From contig JACKDJ010000015.1 of the NCBI GenBank assembly GCA_020633625.1, forward strand, positions 36,295 to 100,294: 64,000 nt of DNA, written 5' to 3'. The DNA is from Myxococcales bacterium (GTDB lineage: Bacteria > Myxococcota_A > Bradymonadia > REDH01). Of this stretch, positions 16,736 to 24,887 are shown in pieces. Made by a program: the position numbers and the translations under genes. Each line of letters begins with the position of its first letter. The first letter of the stretch is position 1. The notes below the pieces were generated by a model. That model saw nothing but the letters and a program-made list of their open reading frames with translations. It was not told the origin of the DNA and did not search any database.

Positions 16736-16843
16736 GGCGACGGACTCCCGACAGAGAGGGTTTGACGCACCGTGCCAAAGTGACAGAGCCGTGTCGCGTG
16801 TCAAGCCAGACCCACGTCGCCCCTCTCGAGCGGCGCCCCGTCT

Positions 16844-17389
16844 CTAGTCGCGGCCCCATCGGCGTTCGAGCAGCTCGCCCTCGAGCGTCGTCCCGTCGAC
16901 CGTGACGTAGAGCACACCCGAGTTGCGCAGCACCTCCCAGCGAGTGTTGCGCTCGGTACGCCGCGCCAGCTCGGCGATCAGAGAAGCTGGGGGCGCCACC
17001 ACACGCAGCCTCTCCTGACGCGGGATCGGCGCAGCGGCTCGCTCCGCCAAGAAGATCTCCACGTTCTTGTGGACGTAGACCACGACCTCGGGCGCGAGCT
17101 TCGTCGCCTTGTGCAGCCGATCTGCGCCGGGGTTTCCGATCTCGACCCACAGCTGCACGAGCCCGGTCGGGTCCGTAACCGCGAGCGCCGCCTCCTCGGG
17201 CGCGCAGACACCACGCCCGAACGCGATCCCTTCTTGCCACTCCAGGCAGAACGCGAGCGCTCGCGTGACCATATACTCCGCCGTCTCGGACGGATGCCGA
17301 GCGATGCGCAGGTCGAGCTCCGTGTAGACCTCGCGATCCACGTCGGACAGGTTCACGGAGAGGCGGAACATCGTGCTTGTCAGCGCCAT
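16844..17389 (-). CDS. yaeQ: YaeQ family protein
   Basis: 181 aa, the family's usual length. Matches YaeQ throughout: STMFRLSVNLSDVDR at the N-terminus, the central YMVTRALAFCLEWQEGIAFGRG, then WVEIGNPGADRLHKATK, VVYVHKN and the C-terminal WEVLRNSGVLYVTVDG. The fold belongs to the PD-(D/E)xK nuclease superfamily; Glu in WVEIG and Lys in KATK sit where that fold places active residues. Its biological role is not settled. It stands alone, with its 5' end facing the kinase genes. Confidence 0.93.
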   Translation of the reverse strand: MALTSTMFRLSVNLSDVDREVYTELDLRIARHPSETAEYMVTRALAFCLEWQEGIAFGRGVCAPEEAALAVTDPTGLVQLWVEIGNPGADRLHKATKLAPEVVVYVHKNVEIFLAERAAAPIPRQERLRVVAPPASLIAELARRTERNTRWEVLRNSGVLYVTVDGTTLEGELLERRWGRD

Positions 17390-17614
17390 CGGAGCTCGTC
17401 GTCGCTGGGGGGCGTCCGCGCGTAGCCGCCACGTCGAGTCGAGGGGCAGGACGTCGGCCGGTTGCTTCCGCTCTGCGAGTCCTACTCGCGCTCGGACGCC
17501 TGCACCAGCCGCGCTGTGGCGCCGGCTCCCCCATGGTGCCCCGCTTGGCGTCGGCTACCCCCGGGCGCTCGGGAACGCGACGCGACCGCCCGTCCGACTG
17601 GAGGTTCCCGTCGG

Positions 17615-19328
17615 CCGTTGCGACCCCCGCTGCGGCGGGATACAACGCGACTACACCCGCCCAAGGCAATGTCGAAAGACGACGACGACTCCAGCCCGCC
17701 CGACGGCGCCGACCCCGCCGAGCCCGTCGACAGCCTCGCCGACACGCTCGCCGCGTCGGACGAGGGGGGATCCACGCGCGACGAACGATCCCCGTCGTCG
17801 CAGGCGTCACTGGGCCGTCGCAGCGGGGCCGCCCTGATCGTCGCGGCCCCGATCGTCGCGGCCCCGATCGTCGCTGTGCGGGTCGCGAGTCGTTACGAGC
17901 TGCTCGGCCTCGCCGGTGAGGGTGCGCACGGCACGGTGTTCAAGGCGTTCGACACCCTGACCGAGTCGCCGGTCGCCGTGAAGTTGCTCAAGTCGCGGGC
18001 CCCCTCCGCCGTGCTCCGGGCCGAGATCGCGACCCTTCGAGCGCTCGATCTCCCCGGTGTCGTGCGCTTTCTCGACGACGGCGACTTCGACGGGTCGCCG
18101 TTCCTGGTGACGGAGTGGGTCACGGGGACCCCGTTCCCTGGACCCGTCGAGGGCTGGGATCAACTCGAGGACCGCTTCGTCGCGCTGCTCGAGATCGTCG
18201 ACCGCCTGCACACCGTGGGCGTGCTGCACCGCGACCTGAAGCCTGCAAACATCCTCGTCGACGCGAACGGGCTGATCACGGTGCTCGACCTCGGGGTCGC
18301 GATCTCCGAGGTGGCGCCCGATCGCCGGTCGCTGGCCGGGACGCCGATGTACCTCGCGCCAGAGGTGCTGGGTGGCGAGCGGCCGCCGTCAGTGCAGTCG
18401 GACTTGTATGCGCTGGGCGTCACGCTCGCCGAGGCCCTCGGCTGCGGGACGCTGTTCAGCGCGACGACGGTGGGTGAGCTCTACGCCGAGAAGCAGCGCC
18501 TGCCGAAGCTGTCGCCGACGATCGCGGTTCCAAACAAAATAGAGGAGCGGCTCCGCACGCTCCTGGCGCCGAGCGCGGCCGCACGCCCCGACTCGTGTGC
18601 CGCGGTGGTCCGCGCGCTGGTCGGCAGCCGGGAGCTCACGGGCTGGACTCAGCGGCTATCGGCGGGCAGCGGGCCGCTGACGGAGGAGCAGCTCCAGCCG
18701 CTGTTCCACGGCCCCGAGCGCGTCCTGCACCTGCCGACGCTCGGCGCGCGCGCACTGTTCGCGCGGACCGAAGGCGACCGCGTCGCGGTGGAGCAGGAGG
18801 TGGCCGCGTGGGTCCGCGCGGGCATCGCGTCCTGGGACGGAGACCAGCTTCGGACCTGCCGACCCGAGCTGGATCGGCTGGACGTCTCTCCAGACGTGCT
18901 GGCCCTGCGCGCGACGGGGAGCCTGCGCGAGACGCACGAGGAAAGCGCTCGGGGGCGCGCGCGGGCGCTCATCGATGCCGCCGAACGTCGGCGGCAGGCG
19001 GGTCGCATCGGCGCGGCGACGGCGCTGGCGGGTGCGGCGTGGACCGCCGCTCGCGGTGTCGGCGACTTCGACCTGCTCGACGATGTTGCGCTCGTCATCG
19101 GTCGGTGCGGCACGCAGTTCGAGGACCGCCACGCTCTCGATGTCGGCATCGCCCAGCTCGAGGCGCTCGAGACCGACGCCGCCGACAATATCGCGCGCCT
19201 GCTCCGGTGTCTGCGCACGACCCTCAGCGGCGACACCGTCGACCGTATGCTCGACGAGTACTCGCGTGTCGAGCCGTTCGCCGACCGCGTCCTGGAGCGC
19301 GGCCTCGCGTTGGCACGGAGCCGGATCG
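17615..19328 (+). repeat. Copy A of a 1.7-kb near-identical direct repeat
   Basis: Aligned without gaps to 20197-21910 at an offset of 2582 bases. It covers the promoter, the short leader and codons 1-553 of the kinase gene. Scattered base changes give about 20 amino-acid differences; similarity drops abruptly at both ends. Confidence 0.9.
17618..17646 (+). promoter_or_regulatory. Candidate promoter of kinase A
   Basis: TTGCGA at 17618-17623, a 17-base spacer and TACAAC at 17641-17646, 22 bases before the ATG. The same elements recur before kinase B. The spacer contains CCCGC...GCGGG arms that are disrupted in copy B. Confidence 0.5.
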
Positions 19329-20092
19329 CCGAGCGTGAAGGCGACGCGGCCGACCGCCACTTCCACGTCGAGCTCATCGCGACCGCCCAAGCGCGTGGAG
19401 ACGCGGCTCTCGCGGCCGACGCTCGCGGCTGGGCAGCGCAGGCGGACTACCGCGCCGGGGACTTCAAGAGGTGCGCAGCCGAGCGTCTCGCTGCGGCGGC
19501 CCGCACAGAGAGCCCCATCGCCCGCCTTAGTTTCCTCGCGGCCGCCGCCGGGGCACTCATCGAGCTCGATGATGATGCTGCCGTGCTCGAAATCGCCGAT
19601 GCGGTTGTCGTCGAGGCACAGGCGCTTGGGGCTCAGTCGCTCGAACTCCACGCCTGGGGTCTGCTCCGACGTGTACGGTATCGAAACCGCACGCCGGTGG
19701 AGCCGGACGCGGAGCTGCGAGCGGCGGCGCAGCTGTCCGTCCGCGCTACGGCGGCGGCCGTAGTACTCCTCAACGAGGCGGCGATCGCCTGGCGTGTCGG
19801 TGATCACCCAACTGCCATCCATTGCTGCAGGCAGGCCGTTCTTCGCTTTGAGCACCAGGAACTGCGCGCGGGGGCGATGCTCGGTCGCTGCTTCTCTGCC
19901 TTGCTCGGAGACCCTGAGATTCTCGTCGAGTCCCTACGCAACGAGCTCGCCGTGTGCGAGGACGGCCTTCCCCCAGGGGTCCGAGACCAGTGCCGGCGCC
20001 TATTGGGAGCTGCATCACAGGGCGTGCCCACGCCCGCACCCAACGGCGCAGGCCGTCGGCGAGAGGTCCTGGCGGACGACGAGTTCCTCTAG
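17669..20092 (+). CDS. Hanks-type Ser/Thr kinase with C-terminal helical-repeat region, copy A
   Basis: About 807 aa, cytoplasmic (no membrane segment). Disordered acidic N-terminus with a PIVAA tandem repeat (residues 56-70), then a kinase domain at about 74-335: Gly loop GEGAHGTV, Lys105 in VAVKLL, catalytic HRDLKPAN (Asp189), metal loop DLG at 207 instead of DFG, and GTPMYLAPE. Residues 340-805 are Ala/Leu/Arg-rich helices resembling TPR or MalT-like sensor repeats. ATG at 17669 begins the conserved MSKDDDD; upstream sequence in frame is Arg/Pro-rich. The first 553 residues are almost identical to copy B, whereas residues 553-807 differ strongly. Probably a stress or partner-sensing kinase; target unknown. 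Confidence 0.9.
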   Translation: MSKDDDDSSPPDGADPAEPVDSLADTLAASDEGGSTRDERSPSSQASLGRRSGAALIVAAPIVAAPIVAVRVASRYELLGLAGEGAHGTVFKAFDTLTESPVAVKLLKSRAPSAVLRAEIATLRALDLPGVVRFLDDGDFDGSPFLVTEWVTGTPFPGPVEGWDQLEDRFVALLEIVDRLHTVGVLHRDLKPANILVDANGLITVLDLGVAISEVAPDRRSLAGTPMYLAPEVLGGERPPSVQSDLYALGVTLAEALGCGTLFSATTVGELYAEKQRLPKLSPTIAVPNKIEERLRTLLAPSAAARPDSCAAVVRALVGSRELTGWTQRLSAGSGPLTEEQLQPLFHGPERVLHLPTLGARALFARTEGDRVAVEQEVAAWVRAGIASWDGDQLRTCRPELDRLDVSPDVLALRATGSLRETHEESARGRARALIDAAERRRQAGRIGAATALAGAAWTAARGVGDFDLLDDVALVIGRCGTQFEDRHALDVGIAQLEALETDAADNIARLLRCLRTTLSGDTVDRMLDEYSRVEPFADRVLERGLALARSRIAEREGDAADRHFHVELIATAQARGDAALAADARGWAAQADYRAGDFKRCAAERLAAAARTESPIARLSFLAAAAGALIELDDDAAVLEIADAVVVEAQALGAQSLELHAWGLLRRVRYRNRTPVEPDAELRAAAQLSVRATAAAVVLLNEAAIAWRVGDHPTAIHCCRQAVLRFEHQELRAGAMLGRCFSALLGDPEILVESLRNELAVCEDGLPPGVRDQCRRLLGAASQGVPTPAPNGAGRRREVLADDEFL

Positions 20093-20196
20093 CTAGCGCG
20101 CTGGTTGCGTCGACGTCGCCTCGCGCTCGCGCCGACACCGTGGAGAGACCGGGTCGACGCAGGCGCCCAAGCACGGGGTTCCGGCCGCCCAGCCGC

Positions 20197-21910
20197 CCGT
20201 TGCGACCCCCGCTGCGGCCGGATACAACGGGACTACACCCGCCCAAGGCAATGTCGAAAGACGACGACGACTCCAGCCCGCCCGACGGCGCCGACCCCGC
20301 CGCGCCCGTCGACAGCCTCGCCGACACGCTCGCCGCGTCGGACGAGGGGGGATCCACGCGCGACGAACGATCCCCGTCGTCGCAGGCGTCACTGGGCCGT
20401 CGCAGCGGCGCGGCCCCGATCGTCGCGGCCCCGATCGTCGCTGCCCCGATCGGCGCTGTGCGGGTCGCGAGTCGCTACGAGCTGCTCGGCCTCGCCGGTG
20501 AGGGTGCGCACGGCACGGTGTTCAAGGCGTTCGACACGCTGACCGAGTCGCTGGTCGCGGTGAAGTTGCTCAAGTCGCGGGCCCCCTCCGCCGTGCTCCG
20601 GGCCGAGATCGCGACCCTTCGAGCGCTCGATCTCCCCGGTGTCGTGCGCTTTCTCGACGACGGCGACTTCGACGGGTCGCCGTTCCTGGTGACGGAGTGG
20701 GTCACGGGGACCCCGTTCCCTGGACCCGTCGAGGGCTGGGATCAACTCGAGGACCGCTTCGTCGCGCTGCTCGAGATCGTCGACCGCCTGCACACCGTCG
20801 GCGTGCTGCACCGCGACCTGAAGCCCGCCAACATCCTCGTGGACGCGAACGGGCTGATCACGGTGCTCGACCTCGGGGTCGCGATCTCCGAGGTGGCGCC
20901 CGATCGCCGGTCGCTGGCCGGGACGCCGATGTACCTCGCGCCAGAAGTGCTCGGCAGTGAGCGGCCGCCGTCAGTGCAGTCGGACCTGTATGCGCTGGGC
21001 GTCACGCTCGCCGAGGCCCTCGGCTGCGGGACGCTGTTCAACGCGACCACGGTGGGCGAGCTCTACGCCGAGAAGCAGCGCCTGCCGAAGCTGTCGCCGA
21101 CGATCGCGGTTCCGGGCGAGGTGGAGGAGCTGCTCGGCACGCTCCTGGCGCCGAGCGCGGCCGCGCGCCCCGACTCGTGTGCCGCGGTGGTCCGCGCGCT
21201 GGTCCGCACGCGGGAGCTCACGGGCTGGACGCAGCGGCTATCGGCAGGCGACGTGCCGCTGACGGAGGAGCAGCTCCAGCCGCTGTTCCACGGCCCCGAG
21301 CGCGTCCTGCACCTGCCGACGCTCGGCGCGCGCGCACTGTTCGCGCGGACCGACGGCGACCGCGTCGCGGTGGAGCAGGAGGTGGCCGCGTGGGTCCGCG
21401 CGGGCATCGCGTCCTGGGACGGAGACCAGCTTCGGACCTGCCGACCCGAGCTGGATCGGCTGGATGTCTCTCCAGAGGTGCTGACGCTGCGCGCGACGGG
21501 GAGCCTGCGCGAGACGCACGAGGAGAGCGCTCGGGGGCGCGCGCGGGCGCTCATCGATGCCGCCGAACGTCGGCGACATGCGGGTCGCATCGGCGCGGCG
21601 ACGGCGCTGGCGGGCGCGGCGTGGACCGCCGCGCGCGGTGTCGGCGACTTCGACCTGCTCGACGATGTTGCGCTCGTCATCGGTCGGTGCGGCACGCAGT
21701 TCGAGGACCGCCACGCCCTCGATGTCGGCATCGCCCAGCTCGAGGCGCTCGAGACCGACGCCGCCGACAATATCGCGCGCCTGCTCCGGTGTCTGCGCAC
21801 GACCCTCCGTGGCGACACCGTCGACCGCATGCTCGACGAGTACTCGCGGATCGAGCCGTTCGCCGACCGCGTCTTGGAGCGGGGCCGCGCGTTGGCACGG
21901 AGCCGGATCG
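20197..21910 (+). repeat. Copy B of the 1.7-kb near-identical direct repeat
   Basis: Partner of 17615-19328, including the promoter elements. The boundary at 21910 falls inside the codons after RSRIA, where the two kinase genes diverge. Confidence 0.9.
20200..20228 (+). promoter_or_regulatory. Candidate promoter of kinase B
   Basis: TTGCGA at 20200-20205, a 17-base spacer and TACAAC at 20223-20228, identical in both hexamers and spacing to the promoter of kinase A. Confidence 0.5.
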
Positions 21911-22674
21911 CATACCGGGAGCCTCGTGACGTCTGCGAGCGCATACACGATACGCTCCTGAGTCAGGCGACCGCGCGTCGCGACGACGGTCTGGCGGCCG
22001 ACGTGCGCGGGTGGTCAGCGCACCTCCACTATCTGCGGGGAGACTTCGATACTTGCGCCCGGCTCCGACTCCAGGCCGCCGACCGGACCGAGTACCCGCT
22101 TGCGCGACTCGGATTCCTCGCGAACGCCGCGGCCGCAATGGTCGAGCTAGACCGGTCGGAAGAGGCGGTGGCGATCGCCGACGCGGTGGTACGACGGGCG
22201 GCAGAGCTCCAGTCCCCGACTCTCGAGCTTCAAGCGTGGGATCGGCTCCGCGACGTGAGGTATCGGCGCAAGGATCCCATCGAGATGGCGCCGGAGCTGC
22301 AAGCCGCCGCGCGCCTGTCGACGCGGCGGGCCCTTGCAGCGACGCTCTTTCTCACCGAGGCCGCGATCGGATGGCGGCGTGGTGAGATCGACTGCGCGCT
22401 CGCATTGGCCAACGACGCCCTTCGGGCATTCATCGAGACCCAGAATGCCGCGGGAGCGTTTCTGACGCGCTGCTTTATCGCACTCCTCGAGTCCGCCGAC
22501 GACGAGGCCGCTGCGCTGTCGGTAGAGCTCGACGAAGTGCGTCTCCCGCCGAACGTAGAGAGCCAGTGTAGGCGGCTCGTCGCAGCGGCCGCGCACCGGC
22601 GCCCGCCGGCCGCGCCCAATGGGAGCGGCCGCCGCCGCGAGATCCTCGCAGACGACGAGCTCCTCGCGGAGTAG
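20251..22674 (+). CDS. Hanks-type Ser/Thr kinase with C-terminal helical-repeat region, copy B
   Basis: About 807 aa, paralogue of the preceding gene. The kinase domain keeps every motif (GEGAHGTV, VAVKLL, HRDLKPAN, DLG, GTPMYLAPE), so both copies are probably active. From residue 553 the sequence is clearly different (RIAYREPRDVCERIHDTL here against RIAEREGDAADRHFHVEL in copy A), but a common ancestry is still visible at the end (VESQCRRLVAAA and GRRREILADDELL). The helical repeats probably bind a ligand or partner, so the two copies may share output but differ in input. Followed after 166 bases by the 107-aa protein and the subtilase in the same direction. Confidence 0.9.
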   Translation: MSKDDDDSSPPDGADPAAPVDSLADTLAASDEGGSTRDERSPSSQASLGRRSGAAPIVAAPIVAAPIGAVRVASRYELLGLAGEGAHGTVFKAFDTLTESLVAVKLLKSRAPSAVLRAEIATLRALDLPGVVRFLDDGDFDGSPFLVTEWVTGTPFPGPVEGWDQLEDRFVALLEIVDRLHTVGVLHRDLKPANILVDANGLITVLDLGVAISEVAPDRRSLAGTPMYLAPEVLGSERPPSVQSDLYALGVTLAEALGCGTLFNATTVGELYAEKQRLPKLSPTIAVPGEVEELLGTLLAPSAAARPDSCAAVVRALVRTRELTGWTQRLSAGDVPLTEEQLQPLFHGPERVLHLPTLGARALFARTDGDRVAVEQEVAAWVRAGIASWDGDQLRTCRPELDRLDVSPEVLTLRATGSLRETHEESARGRARALIDAAERRRHAGRIGAATALAGAAWTAARGVGDFDLLDDVALVIGRCGTQFEDRHALDVGIAQLEALETDAADNIARLLRCLRTTLRGDTVDRMLDEYSRIEPFADRVLERGRALARSRIAYREPRDVCERIHDTLLSQATARRDDGLAADVRGWSAHLHYLRGDFDTCARLRLQAADRTEYPLARLGFLANAAAAMVELDRSEEAVAIADAVVRRAAELQSPTLELQAWDRLRDVRYRRKDPIEMAPELQAAARLSTRRALAATLFLTEAAIGWRRGEIDCALALANDALRAFIETQNAAGAFLTRCFIALLESADDEAAALSVELDEVRLPPNVESQCRRLVAAAAHRRPPAAPNGSGRRREILADDELLAE

Positions 22675-22840
22675 AGCCACGCCGCGCGTGCCAAGCGACC
22701 GCGTCCCGTTCGCCTCAGAGAATGCGCTCCTCGGAGAAATGTGGCGCTCGTCGCTTGCCACACGTCGAGCCGCGCACACACTGTATGGACGCCAGGGCGG
22801 TCCTGGGGATTTCAACCCGCGCAGTTGCGCAGGAGTGCAC

Positions 22841-23164
22841 ATGACCAGCGAAGCACAGATCGAAGGTGGAAGTAAGCACATCGGTATCAAGGAGAACGGC
22901 GTCGACGTCGCGATGTTGTTCTCGTGGACCGACGGCCCACTCATGTATGAGTGGATCGCCGTCCTGTCGGGCAAGAGCGTGACCCTGCCGATCGATCCGA
23001 GCATCCACACGATCTACAAGTCCACGACCACCTGGGCCAACGGGCCGTACGCCACGCCGGGCGACGCGCTCGCCGACATCGTGACGTTCCTCGACAACAA
23101 CTTCGCCGGCTGGGAGCCCGTGGCGAAGTACGTGATCGTCCAGGAGAAGGACTGGAAGGTCTGA
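22841..23164 (+). CDS. 107-aa protein preceding a subtilase
   Basis: Not recognised. ATG at 22841 is fixed by AGGAG at 22831-22835 with a five-base gap. No signal peptide and no Cys. The sequence is rich in aromatic and beta-forming residues (VAMLFSWTDGPLMYEWIAVL, STTTWANGPY) and ends in a helix plus strand (VTFLDNNFAGWEPVAKYVIVQEKDW). The subtilase gene begins eight bases after its stop, so the two are co-expressed. It could be an inhibitor, chaperone or substrate of the protease, or an independent small domain protein; nothing in the sequence decides. Confidence 0.8.
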   Translation: MTSEAQIEGGSKHIGIKENGVDVAMLFSWTDGPLMYEWIAVLSGKSVTLPIDPSIHTIYKSTTTWANGPYATPGDALADIVTFLDNNFAGWEPVAKYVIVQEKDWKV

Positions 23165-23171
23165 TGCCGCG

Positions 23172-24557
23172 GTGATCGGCCGTCCCTACGCCGCAGGCGC
23201 CGGGGTCCTCGTCGCGGTCGTCGATCACGACCTCGACGTGCGACACCCGGCGCTTCGCGGCTCCGACGATCGCCCACGGCTCGAGGCCATCTGGGACCAA
23301 CGCGGCGGGCGTCCCGCGCCGGCACAACAAGTCGGCGATGGCGTCTTTTCGGAGTACGCGCGGCGCGCTGGGCGAGACCACGCGACCGGCGTCGTCGACC
23401 TCGCTGCTGGGGCCGCGCGCTCTATGGCTCCGGCCGCAGCGATCGCGTTCGTCGACCTCGACGAGGACGACGATCCTTGCCACGTCGCGAGCGGCGAAGC
23501 GCCCGTCCTCTGCGAGTCCCGTGCGCTCGTCTCCGCCCTCGAGTGGGCGTTCGAGCAGGCGGGAGCCCGACCTTGCGTCGTCAACGTCAGCCTCGCCGGC
23601 AGATGCGGACCCCGCGACGGTACCTCCCCGGTTGAGCGCGCCATCGACGCGCTCGTCACCGCGGCGCCAAATCGCGCCGTCGTCCTCGCCGCCGGCAACG
23701 ACGCTGGCCGCTCCATGCATGCACACGTCGAGATCCCGCCGGAGCGCGAGGCCTCCCTCGACTGGACGGTCGCGGCGGGACCCGAGGCGGCCGTCGTCGC
23801 GGACGTTTGGATCACCGCCGCGTCGCCCCCGAGGCTCAGCCTCGCCGCTCAGGACAATCCGCCAATCCCCCTCGCGGTCGAGTGGTCCGTAGCCCCCGCG
23901 ACGACTGCGGCGCAGACTCTCGACGCCACAATCGAGCACTCTCGTCCCTCTCACGAGCACTACCACCTGCGCGTCCGCGCATCGGTGCCCGCCTCGACGG
24001 CGCCACGACGCTGGTCCGTGCGATTCGCTCCTAGCGCGACGCCGCTGGTTGTAGACGGCTGGCTCGACCCCACCGAACCTCGCCTCGCCTCGTTCGGCGA
24101 CCAGCGGAGCCGCGCCGCGACGCTGAGCGCGCTCGCCTGCGGCCAACACGCCATCGTCGTCGGCGCCACCGACCCGTCGCTCCCGAGCGGTGGGGTCGCC
24201 GGCTTCTCGGGGATCGGACCGACCTGCGTCGGGGCACCGAAGCCCGACCTCGCCGCCCCCGGCGCCGCCGTGCGGCACGCGTGCGCGCCGTACATCGACC
24301 CATCGCTCCAGACCGTCAGCCGCGGGACCAGCTTCGCCGCCCCGCAGGTGGCGAGCGTCGTGGCCGCAGTGTTCGGCCTCGTTCACGCCGCCGGGATGAG
24401 ACTGGAGACCGACGAGCTCCACGCGCTGCTCCGAGCCTCCGTCGTCGGCGGGACCGGCGACTGGGATCCGCGGCTAGGCTGGGGCCACCTAGACGCACGC
24501 GCCACCCTCCGGGCCGCGCGCCGGTGGATCGCCGCGCAACGGCGTCGCGGGGCATAG
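23172..24557 (+). CDS. Subtilisin-like serine protease (S8), no signal peptide
   Basis: 461 aa. The catalytic triad is visible: Asp18 in VAVVDHDLDVRHP, His70 in RDHATGVVDLAAG and Ser about 387 in RGTSFAAPQVAS, with the oxyanion-hole Asn region in VVLAAGNDAG. An insert of about 140 residues between the GND segment and the Ser motif forms a beta-rich domain (WTVAAGPEAAVVADVW and onward). Unlike most S8 enzymes, it has neither a signal peptide nor a propeptide: the domain begins within ten residues of the GTG at 23172, so it should act in the cytoplasm. The early IWDQ motif recalls CspB-like subtilases. Paired with the upstream 107-aa gene. Confidence 0.9.
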   Translation: MIGRPYAAGAGVLVAVVDHDLDVRHPALRGSDDRPRLEAIWDQRGGRPAPAQQVGDGVFSEYARRAGRDHATGVVDLAAGAARSMAPAAAIAFVDLDEDDDPCHVASGEAPVLCESRALVSALEWAFEQAGARPCVVNVSLAGRCGPRDGTSPVERAIDALVTAAPNRAVVLAAGNDAGRSMHAHVEIPPEREASLDWTVAAGPEAAVVADVWITAASPPRLSLAAQDNPPIPLAVEWSVAPATTAAQTLDATIEHSRPSHEHYHLRVRASVPASTAPRRWSVRFAPSATPLVVDGWLDPTEPRLASFGDQRSRAATLSALACGQHAIVVGATDPSLPSGGVAGFSGIGPTCVGAPKPDLAAPGAAVRHACAPYIDPSLQTVSRGTSFAAPQVASVVAAVFGLVHAAGMRLETDELHALLRASVVGGTGDWDPRLGWGHLDARATLRAARRWIAAQRRRGA

Positions 24558-24662
24558 ACCGCGTCGCCGGGCCTAGAGTGCGCCCGCCGAAAATTTGCGC
24601 CGCTCGCCCCGCTCGCCACCATGCGCGTCGTACGGTGCGTTGCCTACATGCAGGAGCGAGCG

Positions 24663-24815
24663 ATGGTCACTTGGGAGAAGGTGCTGGAGACCGAAGTCGG
24701 GGGCGTCTACCGAGCCCGCGTAGATGGCGGCTGGCTCGTCAGCCAGCGCTACGGCAGCGACCCCGAGCAGATCGAGTTCGTCGCCGACGACGACGCGATG
24801 GGGCCCCAGGAGTAG
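24663..24815 (+). CDS. 50-aa small protein
   Basis: Not recognised. MVTWEKVLETEVGGVYRAR and a Trp/Tyr-bearing strand (GGWLVSQRYG), then an acidic tail (EFVADDDAM). The pattern is a compact beta-sheet with amphipathic alternation, not a random frame. ATG at 24663 has AGGAG at 24652-24656, six bases upstream; an in-frame ATG at 24621 lacks one. It follows the subtilase by 105 bases on the same strand and may belong to the same transcript. Confidence 0.6.
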   Translation: MVTWEKVLETEVGGVYRARVDGGWLVSQRYGSDPEQIEFVADDDAMGPQE

Positions 24816-24887
24816 GCGGCCGGTAGCACGCCCGCGCGGCTGGATCGCCTGGGCGGCTCGTCAGTTGACGCGAGATGTCCCGCCAGT

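Noticed and set aside
16776..16804. Promoter for the MopE-like gene
   Set aside because: A perfect TTGACA lies at 16804-16799 on the minus strand, but no -10-like hexamer stands at 16-18 bases.
17462..17668. Upstream extension of kinase A
   Set aside because: Pro/Arg/Cys-rich, contains the promoter elements, and the repeat copy diverges there; ATG 17669 is the conserved start.
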